A stretch of 64,000 nucleotides of DNA, from assembly GCF_900110105.1 (NCBI RefSeq), contig NZ_FOCL01000008.1, positions 124,001 to 188,000 of the forward strand. Direction: 5' to 3'. Below are positions 35,539 through 44,267 of this stretch, in pieces. The DNA is from Mucilaginibacter gossypiicola (lineage in GTDB: Bacteria > Bacteroidota > Bacteroidia > Sphingobacteriales > Sphingobacteriaceae). The notes beneath the pieces were generated by a model. The model saw only the letters and a program-made list of their open reading frames with translations, was not told the origin of the DNA and searched no databases. Each line of letters starts with the position of its first letter. Within the stretch, counting starts at the first letter, position 1. Both the position numbers and the translations under genes were made by a program.

Positions 35539-35586
35539 CAGTTAGGCGTATTTTGCGCTGTTTTAAATTTTCTACTTTATATATAC

Positions 35587-37485
35587 ATGGCAGAACCAGT
35601 TAATTATAGTGAAGATAGTATCCGCTCCCTCGATTGGAAGGAGCACATCCGTTTACGTCCCGGTATGTATATCGGTAAACTGGGCGATGGCTCTGCTTAT
35701 GATGACGGTGTTTATGTACTGCTCAAAGAGATTGTGGATAACTCAATAGATGAGTTTGTGATGGGATCGGGTCGTACCATTGAAGTGAACATGAGCGATC
35801 ATAAAGTATCAGTACGTGATTATGGTCGCGGTATTCCTTTGGGTAAAGTGATCGACTGTGTATCTAAAATAAATACAGGCGGTAAATACGATAGCAAGGC
35901 TTTCCAGAAATCGGTAGGTTTAAATGGTGTGGGTACCAAGGCGGTTAACGCGCTTTCCAACTCATTCACCGTACAATCATATCGTGACGGCCGTACTAAA
36001 CTGGCCGAATTTGCCAAGGGTGAACTCATTCGCGATGAGAACGAAAAAGATACCACTCAGCGTAATGGTACTGCTATCAACTTTGTGCCCGATGATACCA
36101 TTTTCAGACATTACCGATTCATTCCTGAGTTTGTTGAGAGCATGATCTGGAACTATGTGTTCCTGAACGCGGGCCTGACCATCAACTTTAATAATCAAAA
36201 GTATTTTTCGGAACGTGGTCTTTTCGATTTACTTACCCGTAATACCGATGCTGAAACACTACGCTACCCGATCATCCACCTAAAAGGTGAAGATATTGAG
36301 ATCGCGATGACCCATGGCCAGCAATACGGTGAGGAATATTATTCATTCGTTAACGGGCAAAACACCACACAAGGCGGTACGCACCAGGCAGCATTCCGTG
36401 AGGCGGTAGTAAGAACGGTACGTGAATTTTATAAAAAAGAATTTGATGCTTCGGATATCAGGGCCTCGATTGTTGCCGCTATTGCTATAAAAGTTCAGGA
36501 GCCGGTATTTGAATCGCAAACCAAAACCAAGCTGGGTTCGCAAAACGTTGGGCCCGAAGGCCCATCTGTACGTGGTTTTATCAACGATTTTGTTAAAAAG
36601 GAACTTGATAATTATCTGCACAAAAACACAGAAGCGGCCGATGGTTTATTGAAGCGGATACTGCAATCGGAACGTGAACGTAAGGATATTGCCGGTATTA
36701 AAAAGCTGGCCAATGAGCGCGCAAAAAAAGCATCATTGCATAATCGTAAACTACGCGATTGTAAAGTGCATTTTGACGATACACACGAACGTAAACAGGA
36801 TACTACTTTATTCATCACCGAGGGTGATTCGGCCAGTGGATCTATCACCAAATCGCGCGATGTAATGACACAGGCCGTGTTCAGCTTAAAAGGTAAACCG
36901 CTTAACTGCTTTGGTTTAACCAAAAAAGTGGTTTACGAAAACGAAGAATTTAACCTGCTGCAGCACGCGTTGAATATTGAGGACGGTCTTGATGCTTTAC
37001 GTTACAATAACATTGTAATAGCTACCGATGCCGATGTGGACGGTATGCACATTCGCCTGTTGCTGATGACTTTCTTCCTGCAGTTTTTTCCCGACCTGGT
37101 GAAAGCCGGTCACGTTTCAATCTTGCAAACACCATTATTCCGTGTGCGTAATAAAAAGGAAACTATTTATTGCTACAGCGATGAAGAACGCCGTAACGCC
37201 ATTGCTAAACTGGGTAACAAACCTGAGATCACCCGATTTAAAGGGTTAGGTGAGATTTCGCCCGATGAGTTTGGTTTGTTTATAGGTAAAGATATGCGCC
37301 TTGACCCGGTAATATTGAGGGATGCCAACGTTAAGGCGCTCCTGGAATATTTCATGGGTAAAAACACCCCAACCCGCCAAATGCACATTGTTAACAACCT
37401 GCGGGTTGAAAAGGATGATGAAACCATCAACCCAACAATAGCTAAAGAAGCTGAGGCTGAAGAAGAGTTGCCAGTGGCTGTATAA
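35587..37485 (+). CDS. parE: DNA topoisomerase IV subunit B
   Basis: About 632 residues from the ATG at 35587 (MAEPVNYSEDSIRSLDWKEHIRLRPGMYIG). The GHKL ATPase signature EIVDNSIDEF, GRGIP and GVGTKAVNALS are present, as is the TOPRIM domain with EGDSASGS and DADVDGMHIRLLLMTFF. I reject the ATG at 35536 because it overlaps the -7 box and adds 17 hydrophobic residues. It partners ParC in decatenation. Its 3' end is followed by a hairpin, then a convergent lipoprotein gene. Confidence 0.93.
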   Translation: MAEPVNYSEDSIRSLDWKEHIRLRPGMYIGKLGDGSAYDDGVYVLLKEIVDNSIDEFVMGSGRTIEVNMSDHKVSVRDYGRGIPLGKVIDCVSKINTGGKYDSKAFQKSVGLNGVGTKAVNALSNSFTVQSYRDGRTKLAEFAKGELIRDENEKDTTQRNGTAINFVPDDTIFRHYRFIPEFVESMIWNYVFLNAGLTINFNNQKYFSERGLFDLLTRNTDAETLRYPIIHLKGEDIEIAMTHGQQYGEEYYSFVNGQNTTQGGTHQAAFREAVVRTVREFYKKEFDASDIRASIVAAIAIKVQEPVFESQTKTKLGSQNVGPEGPSVRGFINDFVKKELDNYLHKNTEAADGLLKRILQSERERKDIAGIKKLANERAKKASLHNRKLRDCKVHFDDTHERKQDTTLFITEGDSASGSITKSRDVMTQAVFSLKGKPLNCFGLTKKVVYENEEFNLLQHALNIEDGLDALRYNNIVIATDADVDGMHIRLLLMTFFLQFFPDLVKAGHVSILQTPLFRVRNKKETIYCYSDEERRNAIAKLGNKPEITRFKGLGEISPDEFGLFIGKDMRLDPVILRDANVKALLEYFMGKNTPTRQMHIVNNLRVEKDDETINPTIAKEAEAEEELPVAV

Positions 37486-37507
37486 TGAACCTTGATTTGC
37501 TTGATTG

Positions 37508-37540
37508 GAGGATTACATGAATCTATTTTATGTAATCCTC
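37508..37540. terminator. Terminator between parE and a convergent lipoprotein gene
   Basis: A perfect 11-bp stem GAGGATTACAT / ATGTAATCCTC with an 11-nt AT-rich loop. It is 23 nt after the parE stop and 29 nt from the stop of the opposing gene; it may serve both. Confidence 0.7.
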
Positions 37541-37568
37541 TAAATTTTGGAGCGCAGATCTGTATCTT

Positions 37569-38030
37569 CTATTTAAAGAAGCCCTCTGAGTTGATATTAT
37601 AGGCAAGGATTTTAATAGAGCCATCCTTTTCTTTTACCAACCTGATTGATTCAACCGCCTTGTATTTGCTGTGCTTGGTGTTGTATGCAAAAACATATTC
37701 TGCAGATGGGTTAGTCCCCACAACCCTGCGTGTTTCCCATTTGTTTACCGTTGTTGAGTCAAGGTCGCCAAGTTTGTTTTCTGCTGCGGTGTATAATTCA
37801 AGTAATTTATCCTTTGTTGTAACCGCCCAAAACTGATTGCTGTAAAGTTTAAAGGTGTCGTTGTACTTTTTAGCTTTTATAAGCTCAAAAAGTTTATTCG
37901 TTACTTTTTCACCATCCTTTTTATCTTCTTCTCTGTTTATATAGGTGTTGTTAAAGCTGCATCCATTTAAAGTAATGACAGTTGTCAATAAAATTAAGCA
38001 ACGAAATTTAAGTGATTTAATAAATTGCAT
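37569..38030 (-). CDS. Small lipoprotein, DUF4019/DUF3887-like
   Basis: A 153-residue lipoprotein: hydrophobic run ending LNGC with Cys24, then an alpha+beta domain (NKLFELIKAKKYNDTFKLYSNQFW..., YVFAYNTKHSKYKAVESIRLVKEKDG) of the NTF2-like kind found in DUF4019 and DUF3887 proteins. Function unknown. Divergent from cdd and convergent with parE, so expressed alone. Confidence 0.65.
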   Translation of the reverse strand: MQFIKSLKFRCLILLTTVITLNGCSFNNTYINREEDKKDGEKVTNKLFELIKAKKYNDTFKLYSNQFWAVTTKDKLLELYTAAENKLGDLDSTTVNKWETRRVVGTNPSAEYVFAYNTKHSKYKAVESIRLVKEKDGSIKILAYNINSEGFFK

Positions 38031-38141
38031 GCGTGAGTGAGTTTAGATAATGGAATAAATGTAAATAAATCTTTCTAAACTTTTAATCCTGTTTAAATTT
38101 CCTTATCTTGTTTCCCCCTGTTTTTTAAAGGGCAAGTTTAT

Positions 38142-38633
38142 ATGATAAGTCACGAAATTAAAATAGCCTTTGACGAATATGAGTCGCTGGCCGATCTTGA
38201 TAAAGCCGACAGGCAGCTTTGCCTCGAAGCTCAAAAGGCGTTAAAAAACTCACACTCTCCATATTCAAAGTTCCGTGTAGGGGCGGCGCTTCTTTTACAA
38301 AGCGGTAAAATTTTACACGGTAGTAACCAGGAAAACGTAGCATACCCATCAGGCTTATGTGCCGAACGGGTAGCGCTGTTTAACTGGGGCGCCAACCATC
38401 CCGATGACCCTATTGAAGCAATGGCAGTTACTGCTCATTCGGATGATTTTCCTATTTTAAAGCCCATTACCTCATGCGGATCATGTTTGCAGGTGTTGGC
38501 TGAATGCGAAAAGCAGCAAAATCAACCAATAAAAATTATATTGCACGCCGAAGATGGCCCGGTATGGATTATCAAGGGCATTGAAAACCAATTGCCATTT
38601 TTATTTTTTGAAGAACGTATAGCTACTCCGTAA
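38142..38633 (+). CDS. cdd: Cytidine deaminase
   Basis: A 163-residue CDA. YSKFRVGAAL, ENVAYPSGLCAER with the zinc Cys and catalytic Glu in CAE, and SCGSCLQVL with the other two zinc cysteines are all seen. It deaminates cytidine and deoxycytidine to uridine forms. It is a homotetramer-type short CDA. The stop overlaps the SGNH gene start (TAATG). Confidence 0.93.
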   Translation: MISHEIKIAFDEYESLADLDKADRQLCLEAQKALKNSHSPYSKFRVGAALLLQSGKILHGSNQENVAYPSGLCAERVALFNWGANHPDDPIEAMAVTAHSDDFPILKPITSCGSCLQVLAECEKQQNQPIKIILHAEDGPVWIIKGIENQLPFLFFEERIATP

Positions 38634-39292
38634 TGAAACTAAAATTTTTTTTACTCTTCATCGGTCTTGCATTCAGTGCCGGTGTATCGGCTCAGCAGGG
38701 TTTTCCGTTTGATAATGAGATCAGGGCGTTTAAACACCAGGATAGTTTAAGCTTCCCGAAACCGGGTGGTATTTTATTTATCGGCAGTTCATCTATCCGC
38801 AAGTGGACAGATCTGGAGCAGCGCTATGCAGGTAAGCCAATTATCAGGAGGGGAGTAGGCGGCTGCGAACTATGGCAGGTTGCTGATTATTACACCCCTT
38901 ATATCCTGTTCCCGTACAAGCCGCGCAAAATTTTTATTTATGCGGGCGAGAATGATATTTCAGCAGGTAAATCTGCCCAGGCTGTTGCTTCTTCATTTGC
39001 AAAACTTTGGGAACTAATTCATCAGAAATTACCCAATGCCGAGGTGTATTTTATGTCGATAAAGCCAAGCCCGGTGCGTGCAAAATATTATGATGTTGTT
39101 TTCGCTGCCAATGAGCTGGTGAAAAGTTATCTTAAAGGAAAACCAAAAAGTTACTATGTTGACCTTGTACCGTCTATTTACAAGCCGGGTACTACCCAAC
39201 CCGATTCAAGTTTGTTTAATGACGACTATCTGCATTTAAACAGCAAAGGTTATGACAAATGGCAAAAGGTACTTGACCCGTTGGTGAAATAA
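38633..39292 (+). CDS. Exported SGNH/GDSL hydrolase
   Basis: A 219-residue protein with a signal peptide (FFLLFIGLAFSAGVSA) and the SGNH blocks of the platelet-activating-factor acetylhydrolase-like group: FIGSSSIRKW (Ser), GVGGCELWQV, YAGENDIS (Asn) and DDYLHLNSKGY (Asp/His). Likely a periplasmic esterase of unknown substrate. It is co-translated with cdd by a one-base overlap and closed by a terminator at 39300. Confidence 0.85.
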   Translation: MKLKFFLLFIGLAFSAGVSAQQGFPFDNEIRAFKHQDSLSFPKPGGILFIGSSSIRKWTDLEQRYAGKPIIRRGVGGCELWQVADYYTPYILFPYKPRKIFIYAGENDISAGKSAQAVASSFAKLWELIHQKLPNAEVYFMSIKPSPVRAKYYDVVFAANELVKSYLKGKPKSYYVDLVPSIYKPGTTQPDSSLFNDDYLHLNSKGYDKWQKVLDPLVK

Positions 39293-39299
39293 AAATAAA

Positions 39300-39325
39300 A
39301 AAGGCCCCGCACCAACGGGGCCTTT
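39300..39325 (+). terminator. Terminator after the cdd-SGNH operon
   Basis: A 10-bp GC-rich stem AAAGGCCCCG / CGGGGCCTTT with a 6-nt loop, starting 8 nt after the SGNH stop; it can also terminate the opposing NTF2-like gene. Confidence 0.88.
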
Positions 39326-39361
39326 ACCTACTTACATATTAAACACTAAACTAAAACTTAC

Positions 39362-39790
39362 TTATTTAAAAACGCTGTACACGTTTGTGATTTTCCAGCC
39401 GCTGCCAGTGTTGGTAACGGTTACATAGTTGCTGCGGGTAAAAGTGCTGTATTTCATATCAACTTTCACCACGGCCAGGTCATTATTGCTTTCAACAATT
39501 GAAGTGCTGGTAGTGCAATCCTGCTCGGTATTTTTGTTGGCTTTTAATAAGTCAACTACTTCAGTTTTGCTAAAACTTAATACTTTAGTACCACGTAACA
39601 TGCTGAATTTTGCCGACTGGTCTACTACATCACTAAAGCCTTGTATTTTGCCGCGGGTCATGGCATCTATATAAGTGTTGATGGCGTAGTTTTTGGTTAA
39701 ATTATCGCCTTCTATTTTATTTGTTGCTTTTGCTGCGGTGCCTATTATTAATAAGGCTAAGCCAAGCATGATTGATTTTAAGGTTTTCAT
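39362..39790 (-). CDS. Exported NTF2-like (lumazine-binding-type) protein
   Basis: About 142 residues from the ATG at 39790, which gives the signal peptide MKTLKSIMLGLALLIIGTAAKA; the frame's earlier ATG at 39847 adds an implausible Asn/Lys-rich leader. The mature domain (NYAINTYIDAMTRGKIQGFSDVVDQSAKF..., ending GSGWKITNVYSVFK) is the nuclear-transport-factor-2-like fold known as putative lumazine-binding in Bacteroidota. The ligand is unknown. Convergent with the SGNH gene. Confidence 0.7.
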   Translation of the reverse strand: MKTLKSIMLGLALLIIGTAAKATNKIEGDNLTKNYAINTYIDAMTRGKIQGFSDVVDQSAKFSMLRGTKVLSFSKTEVVDLLKANKNTEQDCTTSTSIVESNNDLAVVKVDMKYSTFTRSNYVTVTNTGSGWKITNVYSVFK

Positions 39791-39963
39791 ATTGTTGTTG
39801 TTTTTTAGGTTTTTAACTTTTAAATTGTTTTTATACTCATAAGACATCGCTACTATGCATTACGTTACAGCCTGTACAATTAAATATGACGATTTAACAA
39901 ACATTTAACATTTTCGCATATTTTTTAGAGATCATGATAACAATATGCCGTTAAATAATACTT

Positions 39964-40476
39964 ATGGTTGATTTTAATACCATTATATTACAGTTTGCCG
40001 AACAGGGTGAAAAAACCGGGTGGACCTACATTGAAATTCCGGCCGATGTGGCGCAGGAAATGAAGCCCGGAAATAAAAAATCATTTCGCGTAAAAGGTAA
40101 ACTGGATGAATTGGAGGTGCGGGGCATGGCACTGATGCCAATGGGCGAAGGAAATTTTATTATGGCCTTGCGGCGGGAAATCTGTAAAGCTATCCATAAA
40201 CATCGCGGGGCCATGCTTCGCGTACGCCTTGAACCCGACGATGATTTTAAGTACATTGTTCCGGACGATTTACTGGAGTGTTTGGAATATGAACCCGAGG
40301 GCGGTGATTTTTTCAATAGCCTTGCCGAAAGTCACCGCGGATATTTTATTAAATGGATAGAGAGCGCTAAAACTGAAGTTACCCGCGCTAACCGCATAGC
40401 TCAAACCGTTAACGCCATGGCGCGCCGTATGGATTACGGGCAAATGCTGCGGGCTCAAAAAAAGGCGCGCGAGTAA
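39964..40476 (+). CDS. DUF1905/YdeI-OmpD-associated family protein
   Basis: A 170-residue protein with an N-terminal DUF1905 beta-barrel-like domain (GWTYIEIPADVAQEM, FRVKGKLDELEVRGMALMPMGEGNFIMAL) and a C-terminal YdeI-like helical part (LAESHRGYFIKWIESAKTEVTRANRIAQTV). Related proteins have been linked to peptide or bacteriocin resistance, but the mechanism is unknown. It lies 36 nt upstream of the ModE-like gene on the same strand and may share its transcript. Confidence 0.82.
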   Translation: MVDFNTIILQFAEQGEKTGWTYIEIPADVAQEMKPGNKKSFRVKGKLDELEVRGMALMPMGEGNFIMALRREICKAIHKHRGAMLRVRLEPDDDFKYIVPDDLLECLEYEPEGGDFFNSLAESHRGYFIKWIESAKTEVTRANRIAQTVNAMARRMDYGQMLRAQKKARE

Positions 40477-40512
40477 CGTAGGCATTAGTAAATTTGATAA
40501 TCAACGTAATTA

Positions 40513-40848
40513 ATGGAAACTCCCTTGTTTAAACTCAATGGCCGCATCTGGATAGAAATAGATGACGATAAAGTGCTGGGTCATGGTCGGGTTGAGCTGC
40601 TTGAACGCATTCATGCCTCTGGCTCTATCAGGCAGGCTGCATTGCAAATGAAAATGTCATACAAACAGGCCTGGGACTTGGTGAACCACATGAACGATGG
40701 TTTTAAACAGCCACTGGTAATTTCAAAAAGAGGAGGAAAAGGTGGTGGAGTAGCCTTGCTTACACCATTTGGACAAGAGATTATATCTCAGTTTAAAGAT
40801 TTGCAACAAAAATTCTTTCATTTTTTAGAGGAAAATAGCAAAAAGTAA
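40513..40848 (+). CDS. Stand-alone ModE-type winged-helix regulator
   Basis: A 111-residue DNA-binding domain close to the N-terminal domain of E. coli ModE. The recognition region SGSIRQAALQMKMSYKQAWD matches the ModE stretch SGSISQGAKDAGISYKSAWD, and RGGKGGGVALLTPFGQ matches the ModE wing. The C-terminal molybdate-binding Mop domains of full ModE (about 262 aa) are absent, so any metal or cofactor sensing must come from a partner or another mechanism. It is 117 nt upstream of a TonB receptor whose promoter carries a ModE-like operator, the likely target. Confidence 0.85.
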   Translation: METPLFKLNGRIWIEIDDDKVLGHGRVELLERIHASGSIRQAALQMKMSYKQAWDLVNHMNDGFKQPLVISKRGGKGGGVALLTPFGQEIISQFKDLQQKFFHFLEENSKK

Positions 40849-40922
40849 AAGTTTTTATGTTTTTGTTATCAAAAAACTAAAAATTCATGCTGCTTGTTGA
40901 GTAAATTATCAATTCTATTCTG

Positions 40923-40930
40923 CATTTTTG
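40923..40930 (+). promoter_or_regulatory. -7-like box of the TonB receptor gene
   Basis: CATTTTTG resembles TAnnTTTG (first base differs) and directly abuts the ModE-like operator, so transcription would begin inside that operator. A TTGTTG stretch at 40894-40899 could be the -33 element. Confidence 0.35.
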
Positions 40931-40954
40931 CGTTATACTTTTAAAAATATAACG
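40931..40954. promoter_or_regulatory. Candidate ModE-family operator
   Basis: CGTTATA (40931-40937) and TATAACG (40948-40954) form a perfect inverted repeat with a 10-nt spacer, 24 bp in all, ending 11 nt before the TonB receptor start. As I recall it, the E. coli modABC operator is also CGTTATA-N10-CATAACG with the same total length. The neighbouring gene encodes a ModE DNA-binding domain. Position at the presumed transcription start suggests repression. Confidence 0.65.
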
Positions 40955-40965
40955 AAAGTCATAAT

Positions 40966-42972
40966 ATGAGAAAACAATTACCTATTTTAACGCTACTTTT
41001 TGTTGCTTTAATCGTGTTTTGTTACGGTAAGGCTATTGGGCAAACAACAGATACAAGCAAACGTGTTTTTAATCTTGGGCAGGTTAATATCGTTGGCCTA
41101 AAAGACAGCGTAAGATCAAGCAAGCTCAATATCCACACCCTTAATTTGTATAACCGGTATGATGTTTCGCATGCACTTAACCTGCTGCCGGGCGTTATCC
41201 TTACTGCCGTAGGGCCAAGAAATGAGTCGGCCATTAATGTTCGTGGTTTTGATATCAGGCAGGTGCCGGTTTACCTTGATGGTGTGCCGCTTTATGTGCC
41301 TTACGACGGTTATGTTGACCTGGCCCGCTACAATACCTTTAATTTATCAGAAATCATTGTATCAAAAGGATATTCATCGGTATTGTTTGGGCCAAATGCC
41401 GAGGGTGGTGCTATCAACCTGATCAGCCGTAAACCTGCCAAGCCATTTGAATTGAATGCCGTTGCCGGTTACCTGAGCGGTGCCTACAGGCTTAATACCA
41501 ATATCGGCGGTACCTTTGGTAAGTTTTATTACCAGGTTTCGGCTTCGCAATTAAAACGTGACTATTTTCCGCTTTCTTCAAAATTTACGCCCGTAAAAAA
41601 TGAAGACGGGGGGCATCGCGATAACTCATACAGTAATGACGTTGACCTGAGCGGCAAAATTGGTTTTACTCCAACAGCATCGCAGGAATACGCTGTAGGT
41701 TATACCTATCATCATGGCACCAAAGGCACACCCGTTTATGCCGGTGATGATACACAAAACTCGTTATTTAAAAGCCCACGTTATTGGAAATGGCCAAACT
41801 GGGATACCCGTGGCCTGTATTTGTTGAGTAATAATAAACTCAATAGCACCAACGTGATCAAAAGCCGCTGGTACTATGATCAGTTTAAAAACGAGATTGA
41901 CAGTTACGACAATGCATCATACAATACCATTACCAAACCTTATGCCTTCAGAAGCATTTATGACGATTATACTTTAGGGGGTAACTTAACCTTTGAGAAT
42001 ACCGATCTGAAAAATAATAACTTCAGCATAGCAGCTCATTTTAAACAGGATGTGCACCGCGAGCATAACATAGGTGAGCCAACCCGCCGCGATGCCGATA
42101 ATAACTTTTATATTGGTGCTGAAGATACCTACCACATAACATCAGCATTGAAAGTAAACGCCGGTGTTGCTTATAATGACAGGCGCAGCACACAAGCCCA
42201 GCAATATACCAACAGTACTATAAGCGATTTGCCGGCCAATAGCAATGGTGCCTGGAATGTACAGGGCTTAATTCAATATGATGTTGATAATGCCAATTCA
42301 CTAAGTTTCTCGGTAGCCCGCAAAACTCGCTTTGCTACCATTAAAGACCGTTACTCTTACAAATTTGGCACCGCAATCCCTAATCCCGATCTGAAAGCTG
42401 AAGACGCGTTGAACTACGATCTGAGCTATCACTCGCTTATTGGCGGCAAGCTTTCGATACAGGCGTCGGGCTTTTACAGCAAGATCAATAATAGCATTCA
42501 AACAGTAAATAATGTGGCTGTTGATCCGGTAACCAAAACTAACCAGTCGCAGGTGCAAAATGTTGGTCGCGCAGAATACTATGGTGCCGAGTTTGCAGTT
42601 GGTTACCCGATCATTCCGCAGTTGAGGGTTGACGCTAACTATACTTTAATAGTACGTAACAACCTTTCAGCTCCGCAGATTCATTTTACTGATGTCCCTA
42701 AAAATAAAGTGTTTGCATCGTTGCAATATTCGCCGCTTGCCAAATTGTATTTTCTGGCATCTGAAGAGTATAACTCAAAAAGGTATAGCACCAGCTACGG
42801 TACAATATCAGGAGCATTTTACCTGACCAATGTAAAAGCACATATCACCTTGGTTAAAGGTTTCGCTATTGAAGGAGGCGTTAACAACCTTTTCGACAGG
42901 AATTATACGCTGGTTGAAGGCTACCCCGAAATGGGCCGGAATTACTTTGCTAACGTGATTTTTAACTATTAA
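40966..42972 (+). CDS. TonB-dependent outer-membrane receptor (candidate Mo/W uptake)
   Basis: A 668-residue TonB-dependent receptor with a signal peptide (LPILTLLFVALIVFCYGKAIGQ), a plug domain (about 55-160: LLPGVILTAVGPRNESAINVRGF, VYLDGVPLYVPYDG, IIVSKGYSSVLFGPNAEGGAINLIS) and a C-terminal 22-strand barrel ending in the aromatic YFANVIFNY. It has no SusC-type N-terminal extension or adjacent SusD, so it is a metal-, siderophore- or cofactor-type importer and not a glycan one. The substrate is inferred only from context: ModE-like regulator upstream and ModE-like operator at the promoter suggest molybdate, tungstate or a chelate of them. A repeat element separates it from the peroxidase gene. 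Confidence 0.88.
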   Translation: MRKQLPILTLLFVALIVFCYGKAIGQTTDTSKRVFNLGQVNIVGLKDSVRSSKLNIHTLNLYNRYDVSHALNLLPGVILTAVGPRNESAINVRGFDIRQVPVYLDGVPLYVPYDGYVDLARYNTFNLSEIIVSKGYSSVLFGPNAEGGAINLISRKPAKPFELNAVAGYLSGAYRLNTNIGGTFGKFYYQVSASQLKRDYFPLSSKFTPVKNEDGGHRDNSYSNDVDLSGKIGFTPTASQEYAVGYTYHHGTKGTPVYAGDDTQNSLFKSPRYWKWPNWDTRGLYLLSNNKLNSTNVIKSRWYYDQFKNEIDSYDNASYNTITKPYAFRSIYDDYTLGGNLTFENTDLKNNNFSIAAHFKQDVHREHNIGEPTRRDADNNFYIGAEDTYHITSALKVNAGVAYNDRRSTQAQQYTNSTISDLPANSNGAWNVQGLIQYDVDNANSLSFSVARKTRFATIKDRYSYKFGTAIPNPDLKAEDALNYDLSYHSLIGGKLSIQASGFYSKINNSIQTVNNVAVDPVTKTNQSQVQNVGRAEYYGAEFAVGYPIIPQLRVDANYTLIVRNNLSAPQIHFTDVPKNKVFASLQYSPLAKLYFLASEEYNSKRYSTSYGTISGAFYLTNVKAHITLVKGFAIEGGVNNLFDRNYTLVEGYPEMGRNYFANVIFNY

Positions 42973-43016
42973 TTTTAAAGAAGAACTATAATAGTAACCG
43001 GCGTCAATAACCACAC

Positions 43017-43096
43017 GTCATTGCGAGGAACAAAGCAATCCCCGATTAGCAGAGCCGCTCTGTATAGTTCGCGATTGCTTCGTTCCTCGCAATGAC
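43017..43096. repeat. GTCATTGCGAG palindromic element, copy 4 (80 bp)
   Basis: Same length and central wording as the copy at 26627. It lies between the TonB receptor stop (44 nt away) and the GTG start of the peroxidase gene (17 nt away), both on the plus strand, so it is embedded in a putative operon. Confidence 0.9.
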
Positions 43097-43113
43097 GGTT
43101 TGTAAGAATCAAC

Positions 43114-44256
43114 GTGAAGGATAACCGACAGGCAAACTATAAATTACCACTTTCTCTGCGCAAGGGCAAAGTTTGCCTTATACTTTGCCTGTTGCTTGTT
43201 GTTGCCGGTTTAACGGCCTACACGGGTACGGAGCCGACAGTACCCATGGGCGATTATGTATTTAATTACCCTGCCAATTTTGGTAACCGGATCAATGTGC
43301 CTGCCAATAATCCTACCACCCAGCAAGGTGTTTATTTAGGTCGATTGCTTTTTTATGAACCTAAGCTATCTGCAACCAATACCATTTCATGCGGCAGCTG
43401 CCATCAGCAGTCGAAGGCATTTACCGATGGTAAGGCTTTAAGTATTGGCGTTAATAATGGGTTGGCAACACGTAATTCCATGTCGCTGGCCAACTTGTTG
43501 TGGGCACGTAAATTCTTTTGGGATGGGCGGGCTGCAAGCCTGGAAGGTCAGGTTGCTTTCCCGCTGACCAATCCACACGAAATGGGACAACCCATAGAAG
43601 TATCGGTGCAAAAGTTAAGCAACACCAAAGTGTACCCTGGCCTGTTTAAAATTGTTTATGGTGATAGTACCATAACCGGTGAGCGGATAGCAAAGGCGAT
43701 AGCACAATTTGAACGGACGCTGATCTCCGCTAATTCACGCTATGACCAATATTTGCGCAATGTTTATCAACCTACTGATGATGAACTTAAAGGAATGGAG
43801 CTTTTTAACCGCGGCGCCGATCCGGAAAAAGGGATTCGCGGTGCTAATTGCACCCATTGTCATGGCGGACCAAAAACTTACCTGGAACTTTTTCATAATA
43901 ATGGGTTGGATAGCATTTCAAAAGATGAAGGCATGGCCGCATTTACCGGCTTGGTTACCGACAGGGGCCGATTTAAAGTGCCCACCCTTCGCAACATAGC
44001 GTTAACCGCGCCATATATGCACGACGGTCGTTTTAAAACACTCGATGAAGTTGTAGATCATTATAGCGAACATATTAAGCAATCGGTGTCATTAAGTGCT
44101 TTTTTGCAGGGCGAATCAAACGAGGTAGGCGGGAAATCGTTAAAATTACAGCCTAAAGAAAAAAAACAGCTGATAGCCTTTTTGAATATGCTTACCGATT
44201 CTACCTTTATAACGGATAAGCGCTTTGCAGACCCTCATCGATCAACAAAAAATTAA
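43114..44256 (+). CDS. Di-haem cytochrome c peroxidase (MauG/CcpA family), GTG start
   Basis: A 380-residue protein with an N-terminal membrane anchor or signal (VCLILCLLLVVAGLTAY) and two c-type haem motifs, CGSCH (near residue 98) and CTHCH (near residue 247), in the CCP/MauG order, plus the conserved FKVPTLRNIALTAPYMHDG block. Family members reduce hydrogen peroxide or oxidise protein partners in the periplasm. The start codon appears to be GTG at 43114, directly after the repeat element. It is followed 11 nt later by the molybdopterin-fold gene, so the two are likely co-expressed. Confidence 0.88.
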   Translation: MKDNRQANYKLPLSLRKGKVCLILCLLLVVAGLTAYTGTEPTVPMGDYVFNYPANFGNRINVPANNPTTQQGVYLGRLLFYEPKLSATNTISCGSCHQQSKAFTDGKALSIGVNNGLATRNSMSLANLLWARKFFWDGRAASLEGQVAFPLTNPHEMGQPIEVSVQKLSNTKVYPGLFKIVYGDSTITGERIAKAIAQFERTLISANSRYDQYLRNVYQPTDDELKGMELFNRGADPEKGIRGANCTHCHGGPKTYLELFHNNGLDSISKDEGMAAFTGLVTDRGRFKVPTLRNIALTAPYMHDGRFKTLDEVVDHYSEHIKQSVSLSAFLQGESNEVGGKSLKLQPKEKKQLIAFLNMLTDSTFITDKRFADPHRSTKN

Positions 44257-44267
44257 ACTTCATACCC

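Noticed and set aside
35536..35586. Earlier start for parE at 35536
   Set aside because: It lies in the -7 box and would add a hydrophobic leader not found in ParE.
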